A DNA stretch of 24,343 nucleotides from Phycisphaerae bacterium (GTDB lineage: Bacteria > Planctomycetota > Phycisphaerae > UBA1845 > PWPN01): positions 1-24,343 of the forward strand of contig DAOOIV010000083.1 of assembly GCA_035384605.1 (NCBI GenBank), given 5' to 3'. The notes under the pieces were generated by a model. It made no database searches and had not been told where the DNA came from. It saw nothing but the letters and a program-made list of their open reading frames with translations. How positions within the stretch are numbered: position 1 is the stretch's first letter; each line of letters starts with the position of its first letter. This document shows, in pieces, positions 7,992 to 17,063 of this stretch. A program made the translations under genes and the position numbers.

Positions 7992-8018
7992 TTGACGGCA
8001 ATATCTTAGAAGTATGGT
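7992..8018 (+). promoter_or_regulatory. Possible promoter of the TolC-like operon
   Basis: TTGACG (7992-7997) and TATGGT (8013-8018) are separated by 15 bp, which is short for a sigma-70 promoter. An alternative -10 (TATTAT) lies at 8045-8050 without a good -35. Weak evidence; the position, about 95-120 nt before the first leader cistron, is suitable. Confidence 0.25.
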
Positions 8019-8111
8019 CGCGTGGGCGAGGGCTTTTCGATAGATATTATGAGGGCTGCCCGCCGTGGATTGCGGGTCAGGGACGTCGATCGGGGTTCGG
8101 GAGGAGGTTTT

Positions 8112-8189
8112 ATGATCGACGGACGCGGCACCCCCACCGGCTTGGGCTCCCCGCCCGCTGCGGACACCGGGGTTCGGGAGGAGGTTTAA
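8112..8189 (+). CDS. 25-residue leader cistron, copy 1
   Basis: The frame runs from ATG at 8112 to TAA at 8187-8189, with GGAGGAGG 4 nt before the start. The product begins MIDGRGTPTGLGSPPAAD and ends VREEV, the last codons being its successor's ribosome binding site (CGGGAGGAGGTT). The stop overlaps the next ATG as TAATG. The peptide has no signal, membrane segment or known family. It could be a coupling leader rather than a functional peptide. Confidence 0.5.
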   Translation: MIDGRGTPTGLGSPPAADTGVREEV

Positions 8190-8266
8190 TGATCGACGGA
8201 CGCGGCACCCCCACCGGCTTGGGCTCCCCGCCCGCTGCGGACATCGGGGTTCGGGAGGAGGTTTAA
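8189..8266 (+). CDS. 25-residue leader cistron, copy 2
   Basis: This duplicate of the preceding cistron differs by one residue (Thr19 to Ile). It starts in the TAATG junction with copy 1 and ends in an identical TAATG junction with the lipoprotein gene at 8266. Three consecutive cistrons are thus linked by 1-base overlaps, each with its own strong Shine-Dalgarno site, so translation of the lipoprotein is probably coupled to them. Confidence 0.5.
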   Translation: MIDGRGTPTGLGSPPAADIGVREEV

Positions 8267-9975
8267 TGACCGACCGACTGTTTCCCATCTTTGAGGATCA
8301 CCGCAGAGTGGGGCTGACGGTTGTCTTGGCCTTCTGTTGGCTGACAGGCTGCTCATCGGTGTTCCCGACCAAGGTGGAGCCGCTGCTGGATCCCGAGTCT
8401 CTGCGGCCGAGTCCCCAGGTTTGGCAGTTGAGCGATCCGCTGGATCCATCCAAGCCGGCCACTCAGCCGATGGCAACGCGTCCGGCGGGCTTGGCGGCCA
8501 CCCGTCCGGCTGCTGGACCGAGCACCCGTCCGGCGACCGGTGAGTTGCCCAGCCCCCCTTACCGGATCAATGCCGACAGCATCCCGAGGCTGGTTTATCA
8601 CAAGTATCCGCTGGTTACTTCGGCCAGAGAGCAGATGATCGCCGCCCAACACGGCCTGCAGGAGTTCAAGGCCAACCTGAGCCGTTTTGAACCCTTCACC
8701 AACGTGTCGGGTATGGCCTTTCAGTATCCCGAGCGACGCGATGCCAGCGGATTGTCGGGCGAGGTCACCGGCGGGATCGAGAAGGAGACTTTTGACGGCG
8801 CCATCTACAGGGTTGAGGGTGGTGCTCGCGGCGAGCGAATCAAATACGGCGAAGTGGGAGAAGGGCAGGCGTCGGAGGATAGCGGCGAGGGCGGTCTGGT
8901 GAGAGGCCGTGTCGAGGTTCCGTTCATTGGTTCCCGAAAGCGGCAGGACCGAACGATCAACCAGGCCTACCAGGAATCGACCGCCCGGGCGGCGGTGCTC
9001 AACTATCTGAGCTACTATCGCTCTTACGCCCTTACCGCGATGAACTACTATGCCGGCGCCTTGCTCTATCTGGGCTATGCACGGGCCTACGAACACCAGA
9101 TCGAGGCCCTTGAGGATCTGCTCAAGGAGCCCGGGCTCACCCCTCAGGATCAGCAAGTCATTCTGACCTCGATCGGCAGCAGCCGGATCGTCCGTGACTC
9201 CTACAAGGCCAGCTATCAGTCGTACCTGTTGTGGACTCTGGAGTATCTGGGTATTCGCCCGGGCGAGGAGTATTATCTCGAGGAGCCGCCGGTGAGCGAG
9301 GGGAGCATCTACTATGACCGCACCCGGACCGACGAACAAAGACAGGAGCTTCTCACCGAGGCGTACGAGAGCAATCCCCGGTTTCGGGTGCTGAACGACG
9401 CCATCCGGGACGCTGAACTGAAGCGGTCGCAGGCCATTCTCGGGAAGAACGACATCACCGCCTTTGTCGAGGGGACACAGCACGCCTTCGGAGCGGAGAC
9501 CTTTGACGATCGAGTCGGCGGGTGGGAATTGCGGGGCGGCGTGTCCTTCCGGATGAATGATCCTCGAGTCCTCAACGCTTCGATCAGAAAGGCCGAGGCT
9601 GAGATCCGGTCCTACCAGGCCCAGATCGAGGCTGAGGAACTGAGTGTTCAGCAGCAGATTGCGGTGCAATCGGCCACGCTGACCACCTACGTTGAATCCA
9701 AGCCGCAGATTCTCAAGAACATCGACGAGGCCAGGAGCGAGTTTGAGGCTCGTCGCAAGGCGTACTTTGCGGGCCAGTCGACGCTACTGAGAATCGATGA
9801 CGTTCTGAGTTCGCTCCAGAGCATCACAACGGCAGAAGTGCGCCTCGTCAGCAACAGGTATTACACCGCTTTGGCGGATAACATGCTCATGTCCGCGTCG
9901 GGACAGCTTTACCAGATGGCCGGCGTGAAGCTGACGGAGGACGCCGGCACGGTGGGGCTTGCGGAGAAGAAGTAG
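8266..9975 (+). CDS. TolC-like outer membrane efflux lipoprotein A
   Basis: The product is 569 residues, starting at the TAATG junction with GGAGGAGG upstream. The signal sequence ends in the lipobox LTGC (Cys29). Residues about 65-100 are a low-complexity linker of Ala, Thr, Arg and Pro (ATRPAG repeats). The rest follows the TolC/outer-membrane-factor plan: repeated helical segments such as NPRFRVLNDAIRDAELKRSQAILG and QIEAEELSVQQQIAVQ and strand-like stretches. Family members form trimeric outer-membrane channels for efflux or type I secretion, working with an inner-membrane pump and adaptor; neither is present here. A paralogue follows after 96 bp. The family call is reasonably sure; the exported substrate is unknown. 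Confidence 0.82.
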   Translation: MTDRLFPIFEDHRRVGLTVVLAFCWLTGCSSVFPTKVEPLLDPESLRPSPQVWQLSDPLDPSKPATQPMATRPAGLAATRPAAGPSTRPATGELPSPPYRINADSIPRLVYHKYPLVTSAREQMIAAQHGLQEFKANLSRFEPFTNVSGMAFQYPERRDASGLSGEVTGGIEKETFDGAIYRVEGGARGERIKYGEVGEGQASEDSGEGGLVRGRVEVPFIGSRKRQDRTINQAYQESTARAAVLNYLSYYRSYALTAMNYYAGALLYLGYARAYEHQIEALEDLLKEPGLTPQDQQVILTSIGSSRIVRDSYKASYQSYLLWTLEYLGIRPGEEYYLEEPPVSEGSIYYDRTRTDEQRQELLTEAYESNPRFRVLNDAIRDAELKRSQAILGKNDITAFVEGTQHAFGAETFDDRVGGWELRGGVSFRMNDPRVLNASIRKAEAEIRSYQAQIEAEELSVQQQIAVQSATLTTYVESKPQILKNIDEARSEFEARRKAYFAGQSTLLRIDDVLSSLQSITTAEVRLVSNRYYTALADNMLMSASGQLYQMAGVKLTEDAGTVGLAEKK

Positions 9976-10071
9976 TGAAAGCAGCCACGGGGTGCCGTGA
10001 CCAGGCGCGGACAGGAGTCCGCGTGGCGAGAAGCCGCCCCCCAGGCAAACCCATGAACACACAGGGACAGG

Positions 10072-11880
10072 ATGCCAAGATCGGCCCCGGCGAGACAGGC
10101 TTATTACGCGCGGCGACGAAGCATGCTGCTGAGCCTCTGTGCGCTTGCCGTGGGGGCGTGTTCGACCGTTGACCGGCGCGAGGCTCCGCCACCTTCGGGC
10201 ACCGGGGGAGTCAACCGTCGGACCCAATTATGGCGGACGCCCCGAAGGCAACCAAGCCGCAGAGTGGCGTCTCGCCCGGCAGGGTCACGACCGGCGACGA
10301 GCCAAGCGGTCGGCACGCGGCCCGCGGCAACCCGGCCGGCCCTGCCCCCGCTGGCCTCGGTTCGCCCCGTCGCCATGACCCGGCCGGCCTCGTCGCAACC
10401 TGCCGAGACTCGCGAACCTCTTGCCAAGCCCTATCGCATTAACACTGCCAACGTTGTTCGGATGGCTTATCTGATCAGCCCCCTGGTGATTGCCAGTCGC
10501 GAGGACATGATGGCCGCGAGGCACGGCCTGGAAGAATTCCGCGCCAATCTCAGTCGCCTTGAGCCTTATATTGGGGTTGACGGAGGAGCCCTTGAATATC
10601 CGCAACGGCGGGGGGTCAACGGCTACGACAGCGAGCTGGTTGCCGGTATCCAGCAGGAGACCTTTGACGGATCCGTGTTTCGCGTCGAAGGCGGGGTGAA
10701 CGGCTCGCGTTACAGCTACGACCGGACGCAAAGCGACGCGGCCAAGACGGAATCCGGCAGCAGCGGAGTCTTGCGAGCCCGGGTCGAGATTCCTTTCATC
10801 GGTTCCCGCAAGCGTCAGGATCGAACCATCAAGCAGGCCTACCAGGAGTCCAGCGCCCGGCAGGCGATGCTTGAATACCTCAGAGACTACCGAACCTATG
10901 TCAACAACGCGCTTGCCGAATATCGCCAGACGATTCTTTACCTGAACCAGATGAGGGCGTATGAGGATCACATCGCCGCGATCGAAGCCCTCTGGGACCT
11001 GCCCGAGCTGACGGACGACGAGCGCACGCGCTTGCAGACGGCTTTGGGAGATGCCAAAGTTCACCACAGCGGCCTGCAGGCCAGCTACTGGTCCTCGCTG
11101 CTTTCGTTGTTGGAAACTCTTGGTATTCAACCGGGCGAAAAGTATACCGTCGAAGAGCCCAAGGAATTGTCCCTACAGTTCCTGGACGAGGTCTCGACGC
11201 CCGAAGGCCGACAGCGACTGCTGGCCAAGGCGTTTGAGAACAATCCCCGGTTTGCGGTCCTGGAGGATGCGATTCGCAATGCCGAACTGAAGCGTTCCCA
11301 GGCTGTTTTGGGAACTCATGACATGACCGCCTATTTTGAGGGGGCGCACTACCCGTTTGCCCCGCCGGAGTTTGACGACCGGGTTCACGGGTGGCTTCTG
11401 ACGGCGGGGATTACCGTGCGGATCAACGACCGGCGCGTCCTCACGGAGTCGCGGAAGAAGGCGGAGGCCGAAATCCGGGCTTACCGGGCTCAGATCGCCG
11501 CCGAAGAAAACGATATTCGCGATCAGATCACGATTCGCGCGGATCGGCTCCTGACCTACTCCAAATCCCGCTCGGAGGCGATCGAAAACGTCGAGCAGGC
11601 GCGGGCGCAGTTCCAGGAACGATGCGAGGCCTACTTCTGGCGAGGCGAGTCCGGGATGAATATCGACGACGTCCTCAGGTCGCTGTCGGTCCTGACAAAC
11701 GCCCAAGTGCAGCTTGCCAGCAACTTCAATCAGATCATTGATGCCGAACACGATCTGTTGGTTGCGACCGGAGAAGTCTATCGCTTGGTGGGCATCCGAA
11801 TTGAGAAGGAAGACTCCGGCACCGTGTTGCACGAGGCGCTGCTCTCACAGCCGTCTGTTACCTCATCACAACCCGAGTGA
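10072..11880 (+). CDS. TolC-like outer membrane efflux lipoprotein B (paralogue)
   Basis: The product is 602 residues and clearly homologous to the preceding gene over its full length; shared blocks include VPFIGSRKRQDRTI, QAYQES, NPRF, AELKRSQA and IDDVL. The lipobox is LAVGAC (Cys30), followed by a longer Pro/Arg/Ser/Thr/Ala-rich linker to about residue 120. The start at 10072 is preceded by AGGGACAGG; an internal ATG at 10123 would shorten the basic n-region and is possible. The sequences have diverged widely, so the duplication is old. Two outer-membrane factors side by side could form a mixed channel or serve different pumps; this is inference. The gap before it (9976-10071) shows no terminator, so both are probably cotranscribed. 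Confidence 0.82.
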   Translation: MPRSAPARQAYYARRRSMLLSLCALAVGACSTVDRREAPPPSGTGGVNRRTQLWRTPRRQPSRRVASRPAGSRPATSQAVGTRPAATRPALPPLASVRPVAMTRPASSQPAETREPLAKPYRINTANVVRMAYLISPLVIASREDMMAARHGLEEFRANLSRLEPYIGVDGGALEYPQRRGVNGYDSELVAGIQQETFDGSVFRVEGGVNGSRYSYDRTQSDAAKTESGSSGVLRARVEIPFIGSRKRQDRTIKQAYQESSARQAMLEYLRDYRTYVNNALAEYRQTILYLNQMRAYEDHIAAIEALWDLPELTDDERTRLQTALGDAKVHHSGLQASYWSSLLSLLETLGIQPGEKYTVEEPKELSLQFLDEVSTPEGRQRLLAKAFENNPRFAVLEDAIRNAELKRSQAVLGTHDMTAYFEGAHYPFAPPEFDDRVHGWLLTAGITVRINDRRVLTESRKKAEAEIRAYRAQIAAEENDIRDQITIRADRLLTYSKSRSEAIENVEQARAQFQERCEAYFWRGESGMNIDDVLRSLSVLTNAQVQLASNFNQIIDAEHDLLVATGEVYRLVGIRIEKEDSGTVLHEALLSQPSVTSSQPE

Positions 11881-12090
11881 CTGATTTTACTCAGGCAGAT
11901 TCATTTGCAGGCGCTCATTTGACAAGCCGGATCCGCAAGCAACGCCAACCCTGCTCTGCAGGACAAAGTCGCAACGCGGCGTGAGGGCGAGCGTCACTGC
12001 TTGCCGGTCCTACGGCGGTTGACGAGATACGGCTTGCCGGTGCGGCCCCTGGAATGCTCACAGGGACGGACGCTGAACGTTGACATCCGC
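11881..12090. other. Gap between convergent genes
   Basis: This 210-bp gap lies between the TolC-like operon (+) and the secreted dockerin-like protein (-). I see no hairpin with a U-tract for either strand. It contains the possible 30-residue frame on the minus strand and a short direct repeat of GCTTGCCGGT. Confidence 0.4.
11994..12086 (-). CDS. Possible 30-residue basic peptide
   Basis: An ATG begins 4 nt after the stop codon of the large secreted protein on the same strand, with GGAG about 10 nt upstream inside the end of that gene. The product carries six Arg and two Lys and repeats RTGK twice (RTGKPYLV, RRRTGK), which reflects a duplicated GACCGGCAAG-like segment in the DNA. No family is recognised. 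It may be a chance frame. Confidence 0.2.
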   Translation of the reverse strand: MSTFSVRPCEHSRGRTGKPYLVNRRRTGKQ

Positions 12091-15000
12091 TTATCGCTCC
12101 GCGCAGCTCGGATCGGCCGGCACATTTTCCCCGCTGCAGCATCGCTGGAAGAAGGCGAAGTCGGTCTGATCGGCATCACCATCCTGATCAAAATCGATTC
12201 TGTCGCAGCCAGGCGACAGGGAGACGCCCGGCGAAGTGGCGCAGTTTTCAAACAGATCGGCGTCAGCGCCGTCCACGTCGGCGTCGCAGTCGAGATCGGC
12301 CGGGGTCAGCCCGGTGCGCTTCGCTTTGATTTCGAACGAGACATCCTGCCCCTCGCAAATCCGGAAGAGGTATTGGCCACCCGGTGACAGATCGACGTTT
12401 TGCTGACCGGTCACATCGACCAGCGTGTAGCTGTAACTACCGATGTTGCTCAGGTCCCAGGTCATCGTTGCCTGTTCGCAATGCCCGGCCCCGAGGCCGG
12501 CCAAGCTTGCGGTCGCTTCCCAGACCTCGTCGCTGCCGCAGGGAGGCTCTCGGTAATCCCGAATTCGCGGTCCTTGGAAATCGGGCGTGGTGGTAAGCCG
12601 GAGTTCGGCCAGTCCAGCCGGGGCCGCGGGGGGAGCCATCAGGTCGAGCGCATCGAGTTCATCCGATGCTGCCGGATCGACGGCTGCTCGGAAGCTCCAT
12701 GTGGCAGTCGCCTGGCCGGTTATCTGAATGCCCAGCGAGGAGCCGGTTTCGGCGCCGGCGTCCAGAATGCCGGCAGCGCCGCCTTCCGGGGGAACCACCA
12801 GAATCAGTCCATGCCTGAAAGCCCGGAGCCAGTAGCCCTGACACGGGCGGAGGTAGGCGTCGTCTCCCGTTTCGCCGGGTATCACCAGCCGGTAGCCGGA
12901 AACCGGTTCATGATAAAGCAGGGTCGACTGGATCCAGCCTGTCTGTCCGGCCTCGGTGACGGTTTTTGTCTGCGAGCCGTCGGAGACGGAACAGGCCGCC
13001 CAGAGGACCGGCACATCCGTGGGGCATCCAATCAGATTCCACCCGTCGGTCAGTCCGATGAGCACATTCTGCTTTGCCGCTTTCCCGCGCACGCTGAACG
13101 TGGAGGCCTGGTCAAGGCGCAGCCAATATCCTTCTCCCCGGGCAAGCGTGGTCATCTCGTCGGGATATGCCTGATAGGCGTCTGCCCGGTACCGGAGCAG
13201 ATGCCCGGGCAAGGCATTGCCGGCCTGCTCAAGGGCCGCCAGCACCGCTGTCACATTTGGGTTGTCGGAGTCGAGCGGGATCGAAATGAGATTCCAGCCG
13301 CCCTGGAGCCAGGGCGGTCCGCACCGAAACCGTTCGGACATGGGCAGTGCCGGCACGCTAGCGGCGCCGCCGCTGTCCGGCTGATGGAACATGGCGATTG
13401 CGGCGAAGCGTCCGCCGCCGGACGCGCGCATCTCGAACGAGGGCACAGGCTGACCCGGCAATGGCGGGATCAACGGCAGGATTTCGGTCATGTGTGGCGC
13501 CAATTCCATGGGAGCGCCGCCCTGCGGCGTGCCGTCCAGGCCGTACAACCGTAAGTCGATGGTTACGGGTTCCTCCTCCGGGTTGTGCATGACGAGCAGG
13601 CCGTCCTGGAGGAGCGGCACGCCCGGCGACGGGATCCTCAAGGACGAAGCGGGGCGGACCATAGATTCGGCCATCGTCGTAGCCTCGTTGGTCGTGCGGA
13701 CGCATGAACCGATGATGCCTTCGCCCTCCAGAACGCGCACCCGGACTGACTTAGCCAAGGCAGGCGGTCCGAGATGATCCGCGTCGAAAGTCATTGTGGC
13801 CTTGGGGGCAATCAGCTCGGGCAGGCTGCCAAGAAAGGCACCGCCTATGTGGTACCATTCCATTACCACCAAGGCGGCCGAGTCCGTCGGATTGTGAAGG
13901 ATTACCATTGTCTGCCAGTCGGCCTCCGAGGTCACGTAGGGGGCGATCAGCTCGGCGGCGACCGAGGTCTGAGCGGTGGTCTCGAAGGCGTCGTAGGTAA
14001 GGTCCTCGGCCAAGGCCCACCCGAGAAGATGCCCTTGCGAGAGCTCCGCGTGCATGGCCGCCGCACCCGTGAGCCATGACTTGGGCACCTCGAATCGCTG
14101 GTAGGCGTTCACCGTGGCCTGCTTGGTGTGAAGCAGCCTACCGCTCATATCGTAGAAGCGCATGGTCAACAGAGCCGTCGACTCAGGCGGGTCGTACACC
14201 CAAGCCGTGGTATAGCGCCAGCCCAAGCCTTCCCCTCCGAACATCGGCCCGGAAGGCAACTGGAACGCCAGGGTGGCGATCCAGGCTTGAGGCCCCGGCT
14301 GATTCTGGCCAGGTGCTGCGGCGGTTCCGCGCCTGCCAGGCGCGGCCCAGGTCTCATACCCGGGAATCATCTGGTCCATGGCGATCGTGCCGGCCAGGGC
14401 GGTCAGATCATCGTCCAACGTGTCCTCGTCGATCACGATCACGCCGTGGGGAGGCGGCGCCATGGTTGACTGCCAGCCCAGCAATGTGCCATCCAGATCG
14501 TACGCCCAGGTCGAGCCGTCAGGCAGGGCATCGTCGGTCGGGTTCTGGATGGTGATCGTGCCCGTGGCCTGAATCAATGACTCCCATGTGGACTTGGCCT
14601 CATCGCGTTTGTCGGTGACCTCATAAGTTCCGGAATCGGAGCTTGACTGGTATTCGATCACGTAGCAGCCGGGCGGGTCGGCCGGATCGAACTGCCCCGA
14701 GAGGAACGTGGCGTAGACATAAACACTGACCCGTGAATCCCAACCGCCCTGCGGCTGGGCGAAGGTGTGCTCGAACCCGCCGTTGCCGGTCTGAACGGTG
14801 GCCTCATAGTGGTTGCCGGCGTGATCGAGCTCGACCTTGACTTTATAATGGTTGTCCATGGCAATCCAGTTGCCGCCTTCCTCGGGTTTTCTTTTCACCG
14901 TTCCCTTAACCTTGATGTCGCTCCACTTGTAGACGGAAGAGACCGGGGAGGTAATGTCGGTCTGGGTGGGGATCTTCCAGGAAGTGTCCCGAAACCTGAA

Positions 15001-15429
15001 AGTCATCGTGTTTGACTCGCTATCCAGTTGTTGCCCGTCCGTATTCCTGACCTGGGCGTAGATAGTCAAGTCGTAGTCTTTGTAGTACCTGTTCCCACCG
15101 GTCGAAAGCTTCTGAGAGAGCGTTGTTCCGTAGTAGTCGCCTGAGCATCCCTGCGTGGTGTGGGAGATCTCGGCGGCCTCGTTCTCGCCGCCCGAGAAGC
15201 GCATTTTGTATTTGTAGTTGTTTTGCCAGTCATTATCGTTGAAGTAGCACTGGACATAGACCCATAAGGTCGGTCCATCGTTCCAGACGTCCGTATCCTG
15301 ATTGGCGTCCCACTTTGCTTCTGCGTCGGCGTTCTGGCAGCAGAACTTGTTGACGTAAAGCTCCCAGTCACCTTGGGCCAGAGCTGCGGGCAAAAGAACA
15401 TACACGAAGATCAGAATCCGGCTCGACAT
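12091..15429 (-). CDS. Large secreted protein with dockerin-like C-terminus
   Basis: The product is 1112 residues from the ATG at 15429 (AAAGAGG about 7 nt upstream); the longer frame from 15486 would bury the signal peptide MSSRILIFVYVLLPAALA. Residues about 20-270 are a Cys- and aromatic-rich beta-type region. About 290-690 is made of beta-sandwich-like modules with recurring phrases (ILHNPTD, VMHNPEEE). About 730-920 holds two modules marked by GWNLIxxP and GYWLR. The last 70 residues contain two calcium-loop motifs, DLDCDADVDGADADLF and DFDQDGDADQTDFAFF with FQRC, as in type I dockerins and the C-terminal tails common in planctomycetes. It is exported and may be anchored or assembled through that tail; its activity is unknown. 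A good promoter lies upstream, so it is transcribed apart from fabF. Confidence 0.85.
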   Translation of the reverse strand: MSSRILIFVYVLLPAALAQGDWELYVNKFCCQNADAEAKWDANQDTDVWNDGPTLWVYVQCYFNDNDWQNNYKYKMRFSGGENEAAEISHTTQGCSGDYYGTTLSQKLSTGGNRYYKDYDLTIYAQVRNTDGQQLDSESNTMTFRFRDTSWKIPTQTDITSPVSSVYKWSDIKVKGTVKRKPEEGGNWIAMDNHYKVKVELDHAGNHYEATVQTGNGGFEHTFAQPQGGWDSRVSVYVYATFLSGQFDPADPPGCYVIEYQSSSDSGTYEVTDKRDEAKSTWESLIQATGTITIQNPTDDALPDGSTWAYDLDGTLLGWQSTMAPPPHGVIVIDEDTLDDDLTALAGTIAMDQMIPGYETWAAPGRRGTAAAPGQNQPGPQAWIATLAFQLPSGPMFGGEGLGWRYTTAWVYDPPESTALLTMRFYDMSGRLLHTKQATVNAYQRFEVPKSWLTGAAAMHAELSQGHLLGWALAEDLTYDAFETTAQTSVAAELIAPYVTSEADWQTMVILHNPTDSAALVVMEWYHIGGAFLGSLPELIAPKATMTFDADHLGPPALAKSVRVRVLEGEGIIGSCVRTTNEATTMAESMVRPASSLRIPSPGVPLLQDGLLVMHNPEEEPVTIDLRLYGLDGTPQGGAPMELAPHMTEILPLIPPLPGQPVPSFEMRASGGGRFAAIAMFHQPDSGGAASVPALPMSERFRCGPPWLQGGWNLISIPLDSDNPNVTAVLAALEQAGNALPGHLLRYRADAYQAYPDEMTTLARGEGYWLRLDQASTFSVRGKAAKQNVLIGLTDGWNLIGCPTDVPVLWAACSVSDGSQTKTVTEAGQTGWIQSTLLYHEPVSGYRLVIPGETGDDAYLRPCQGYWLRAFRHGLILVVPPEGGAAGILDAGAETGSSLGIQITGQATATWSFRAAVDPAASDELDALDLMAPPAAPAGLAELRLTTTPDFQGPRIRDYREPPCGSDEVWEATASLAGLGAGHCEQATMTWDLSNIGSYSYTLVDVTGQQNVDLSPGGQYLFRICEGQDVSFEIKAKRTGLTPADLDCDADVDGADADLFENCATSPGVSLSPGCDRIDFDQDGDADQTDFAFFQRCCSGENVPADPSCAER

Positions 15430-15566
15430 GGCATACCTCTTTCCTGCGGCGGTGACGGCCGGCGCGGCCCGCTTAGAAAAGAACACAAATGCGAAAGCCG
15501 GACGGTGCCGATCAGCCCGCCCGCGTATGGACTCGACGCGTGGAAATGAACCAGACTTCAGGTTTT

Positions 15567-15595
15567 ATCATACTGCGAGGCTAGCGGCGAAGCAA
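15567..15595 (-). promoter_or_regulatory. Sigma-70-type promoter of the dockerin-like gene
   Basis: On the minus strand TTGCTT (15590-15595) and TATGAT (15567-15572) are separated by exactly 17 bp. The predicted start of transcription near 15560 leaves a leader of about 130 nt before the ATG at 15429. Confidence 0.55.
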
Positions 15596-15640
15596 GACCA
15601 ATAACAGGGTTGAAAAGGGATCATCTGGGTTCGGGTTTGG

Positions 15641-16882
15641 TCAGTCCAGTCGCGAGACCAGGATACAGGCGTTGTGGCCGCCGAAGCCGAATGAGTTGCT
15701 CATGGCCGTTCGGATTCGGGCCTCGCGGGCGACATTGGGCACATAATCCAGGTCGCACTGCGGGTCGGGGTTATCGAGATTGATCGTAGGGGGCAGAATG
15801 CCGAGGTGAATGGCCAGCACGGCGGCCACCAGCTCGACGCCGCCGCTGGCGCCCAGAAGATGACCTGTCGCCGACTTGGTGCTGCTGATCGCCACCTTGC
15901 GACTTTGTTCGCCGAGGACGGTCTTGACCGCCAGGGTCTCGGCGGTGTCGCCGAGCACGGTGCCCGTGCCGTGGGCGTTGATGTAGTCGAGCTCGTCGGG
16001 ATTGATGCCGGAGTCGTTGAGGCAGTCGCGCATGGCGACGGCGGCGTAATCGCCGGTCTCGTTCGGCTGGGTCAAGTGTGATCCGTCCGCGCTGCACCCG
16101 AAGCCCCTGACCTCGGCGTAGATTCTCGCCCCTCGCTGCCTGGCGTGTTCGTACTCTTCGAAGATAAGGATGCCGGCCCCCTCGGCCATCACGAATCCGT
16201 CGCGATCCCTGTCGAAGGGGCGGCTGGCCCGGGTGGGTTCGTCGTTGCGGGTGCTGAGAGCCTTCATGGCATTGAAGGCGCTGAGGCCCAGGGTGGTGAC
16301 GGCGGCTTCGGTTCCTCCGGTGAAGATGACGTCGCATTCGCCGCGCTGAATCAGTCGGAGGGCGTCTCCCATGGCATTGGTCGCGGAGGCGCATGCCGTT
16401 GCGACCGCCGTGCTGGGGCCGCGGGTTCCGAAGCGGATGGAGATATTCCCGCTGGCCGCATTGACCATCAGCTTTGGAATGGTGAAGGCCGAGACTTTGG
16501 AGGGTCCTTTGTCCATGAGGCGCCGATGCTGGTCCTCAAGCTCCTGGATGCCGCCGATGCCCGAGCCGGTGATCACGCCCACGCGGTGCGGGTTGATTCT
16601 GGAGAAGTCGAGTCCGCTGTCTTGGGCCGCATCAATGGCCGCGGCGACGGCGAACTGGGCGAAGCGGTCCATGCGTTTGGCGGCCTTGGGTTCGATCCAC
16701 TGTTCCGGGTTAAAGGAATTGCACTCGCCCGCGAAATGGGTGTCGAAAGCGCTCGCGTCGAACCGTTGAATAGGCCCGATACCGCTGCGTCCCGAGATCA
16801 GTCCGTCCCAATACTCGCGGACGGAACAGCCGAGAGGCGTTATTACGCCCATGCCTGTAATCACAACCCGCCGTTTCGCCAT
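15641..16882 (-). CDS. fabF: Beta-ketoacyl-ACP synthase II
   Basis: The product is 413 residues, the usual FabF length, from the ATG at 16882 (MAKRRVVITGMG); a MLS-prefixed start at 16891 is possible. The catalytic triad is present: Cys164 in TACASA, His in NAHGTGT (about 305) and His in GHLLGA (about 341), with the C-terminal glycine loop SFGFGGHN. It condenses malonyl-ACP with acyl-ACP to extend fatty acids in the cytoplasm. It is last in the rpmF-to-fabF cluster, 181 bp after acpP, a longer gap than is common and without an obvious terminator. The ribosome binding site is weak. Confidence 0.98.
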   Translation of the reverse strand: MAKRRVVITGMGVITPLGCSVREYWDGLISGRSGIGPIQRFDASAFDTHFAGECNSFNPEQWIEPKAAKRMDRFAQFAVAAAIDAAQDSGLDFSRINPHRVGVITGSGIGGIQELEDQHRRLMDKGPSKVSAFTIPKLMVNAASGNISIRFGTRGPSTAVATACASATNAMGDALRLIQRGECDVIFTGGTEAAVTTLGLSAFNAMKALSTRNDEPTRASRPFDRDRDGFVMAEGAGILIFEEYEHARQRGARIYAEVRGFGCSADGSHLTQPNETGDYAAVAMRDCLNDSGINPDELDYINAHGTGTVLGDTAETLAVKTVLGEQSRKVAISSTKSATGHLLGASGGVELVAAVLAIHLGILPPTINLDNPDPQCDLDYVPNVAREARIRTAMSNSFGFGGHNACILVSRLD

Positions 16883-17063
16883 GCTTAGCATTCCAGGAAC
16901 CGCGCCAAGGTCAGCTTGAGGTCGCCGCCCAAGGTTCCTTCGAGACCCGGAGATCGGGGCGGCCGCATTGGGGTTTGTGCCGTCACCGACTGCTGGGGCA
17001 CGAGTTCGCGGAAGGGCGCCGACTGCCGGAGCGGCCGGGGCGCGGACCCGTCCCACCGACTCA

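Larger units (their letters stand above)
7043..8111. other. 1-kb intergenic region without a convincing protein gene
   Basis: No reading frame here shows family signatures or a well-placed ribosome binding site, apart from the tiny minus-strand ORF at 7406-7435. The region holds a minus-strand leader/terminator module (7326-7451), a short CTAT microsatellite near 7647-7657, and the presumed promoter region of the TolC-like operon close to its right end. An open plus-strand frame from 7814 to 8266 runs through the 77-bp duplication and is judged spurious. Confidence 0.6.
8091..8278 (+). repeat. 77-bp tandem duplication of a leader cistron
   Basis: Copies 8091-8167 and 8168-8244 differ at only two bases (8111 versus 8188, and 8167 versus 8244). 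A third partial copy begins at 8245 and runs through the ribosome binding site and the first codons of the gene at 8266 (ATGAyCGACsGAC pattern), fading by about 8278. Each copy brings GGGAGGAGG and an ATG. The near identity indicates a recent event or active homogenisation. Confidence 0.9.

Noticed and set aside
7814..8266. 150-codon plus-strand frame leading into the TolC-like gene
   Set aside because: It reads through the 77-bp duplication, has no ribosome binding site or family features, and is Gly/Arg-rich noise.
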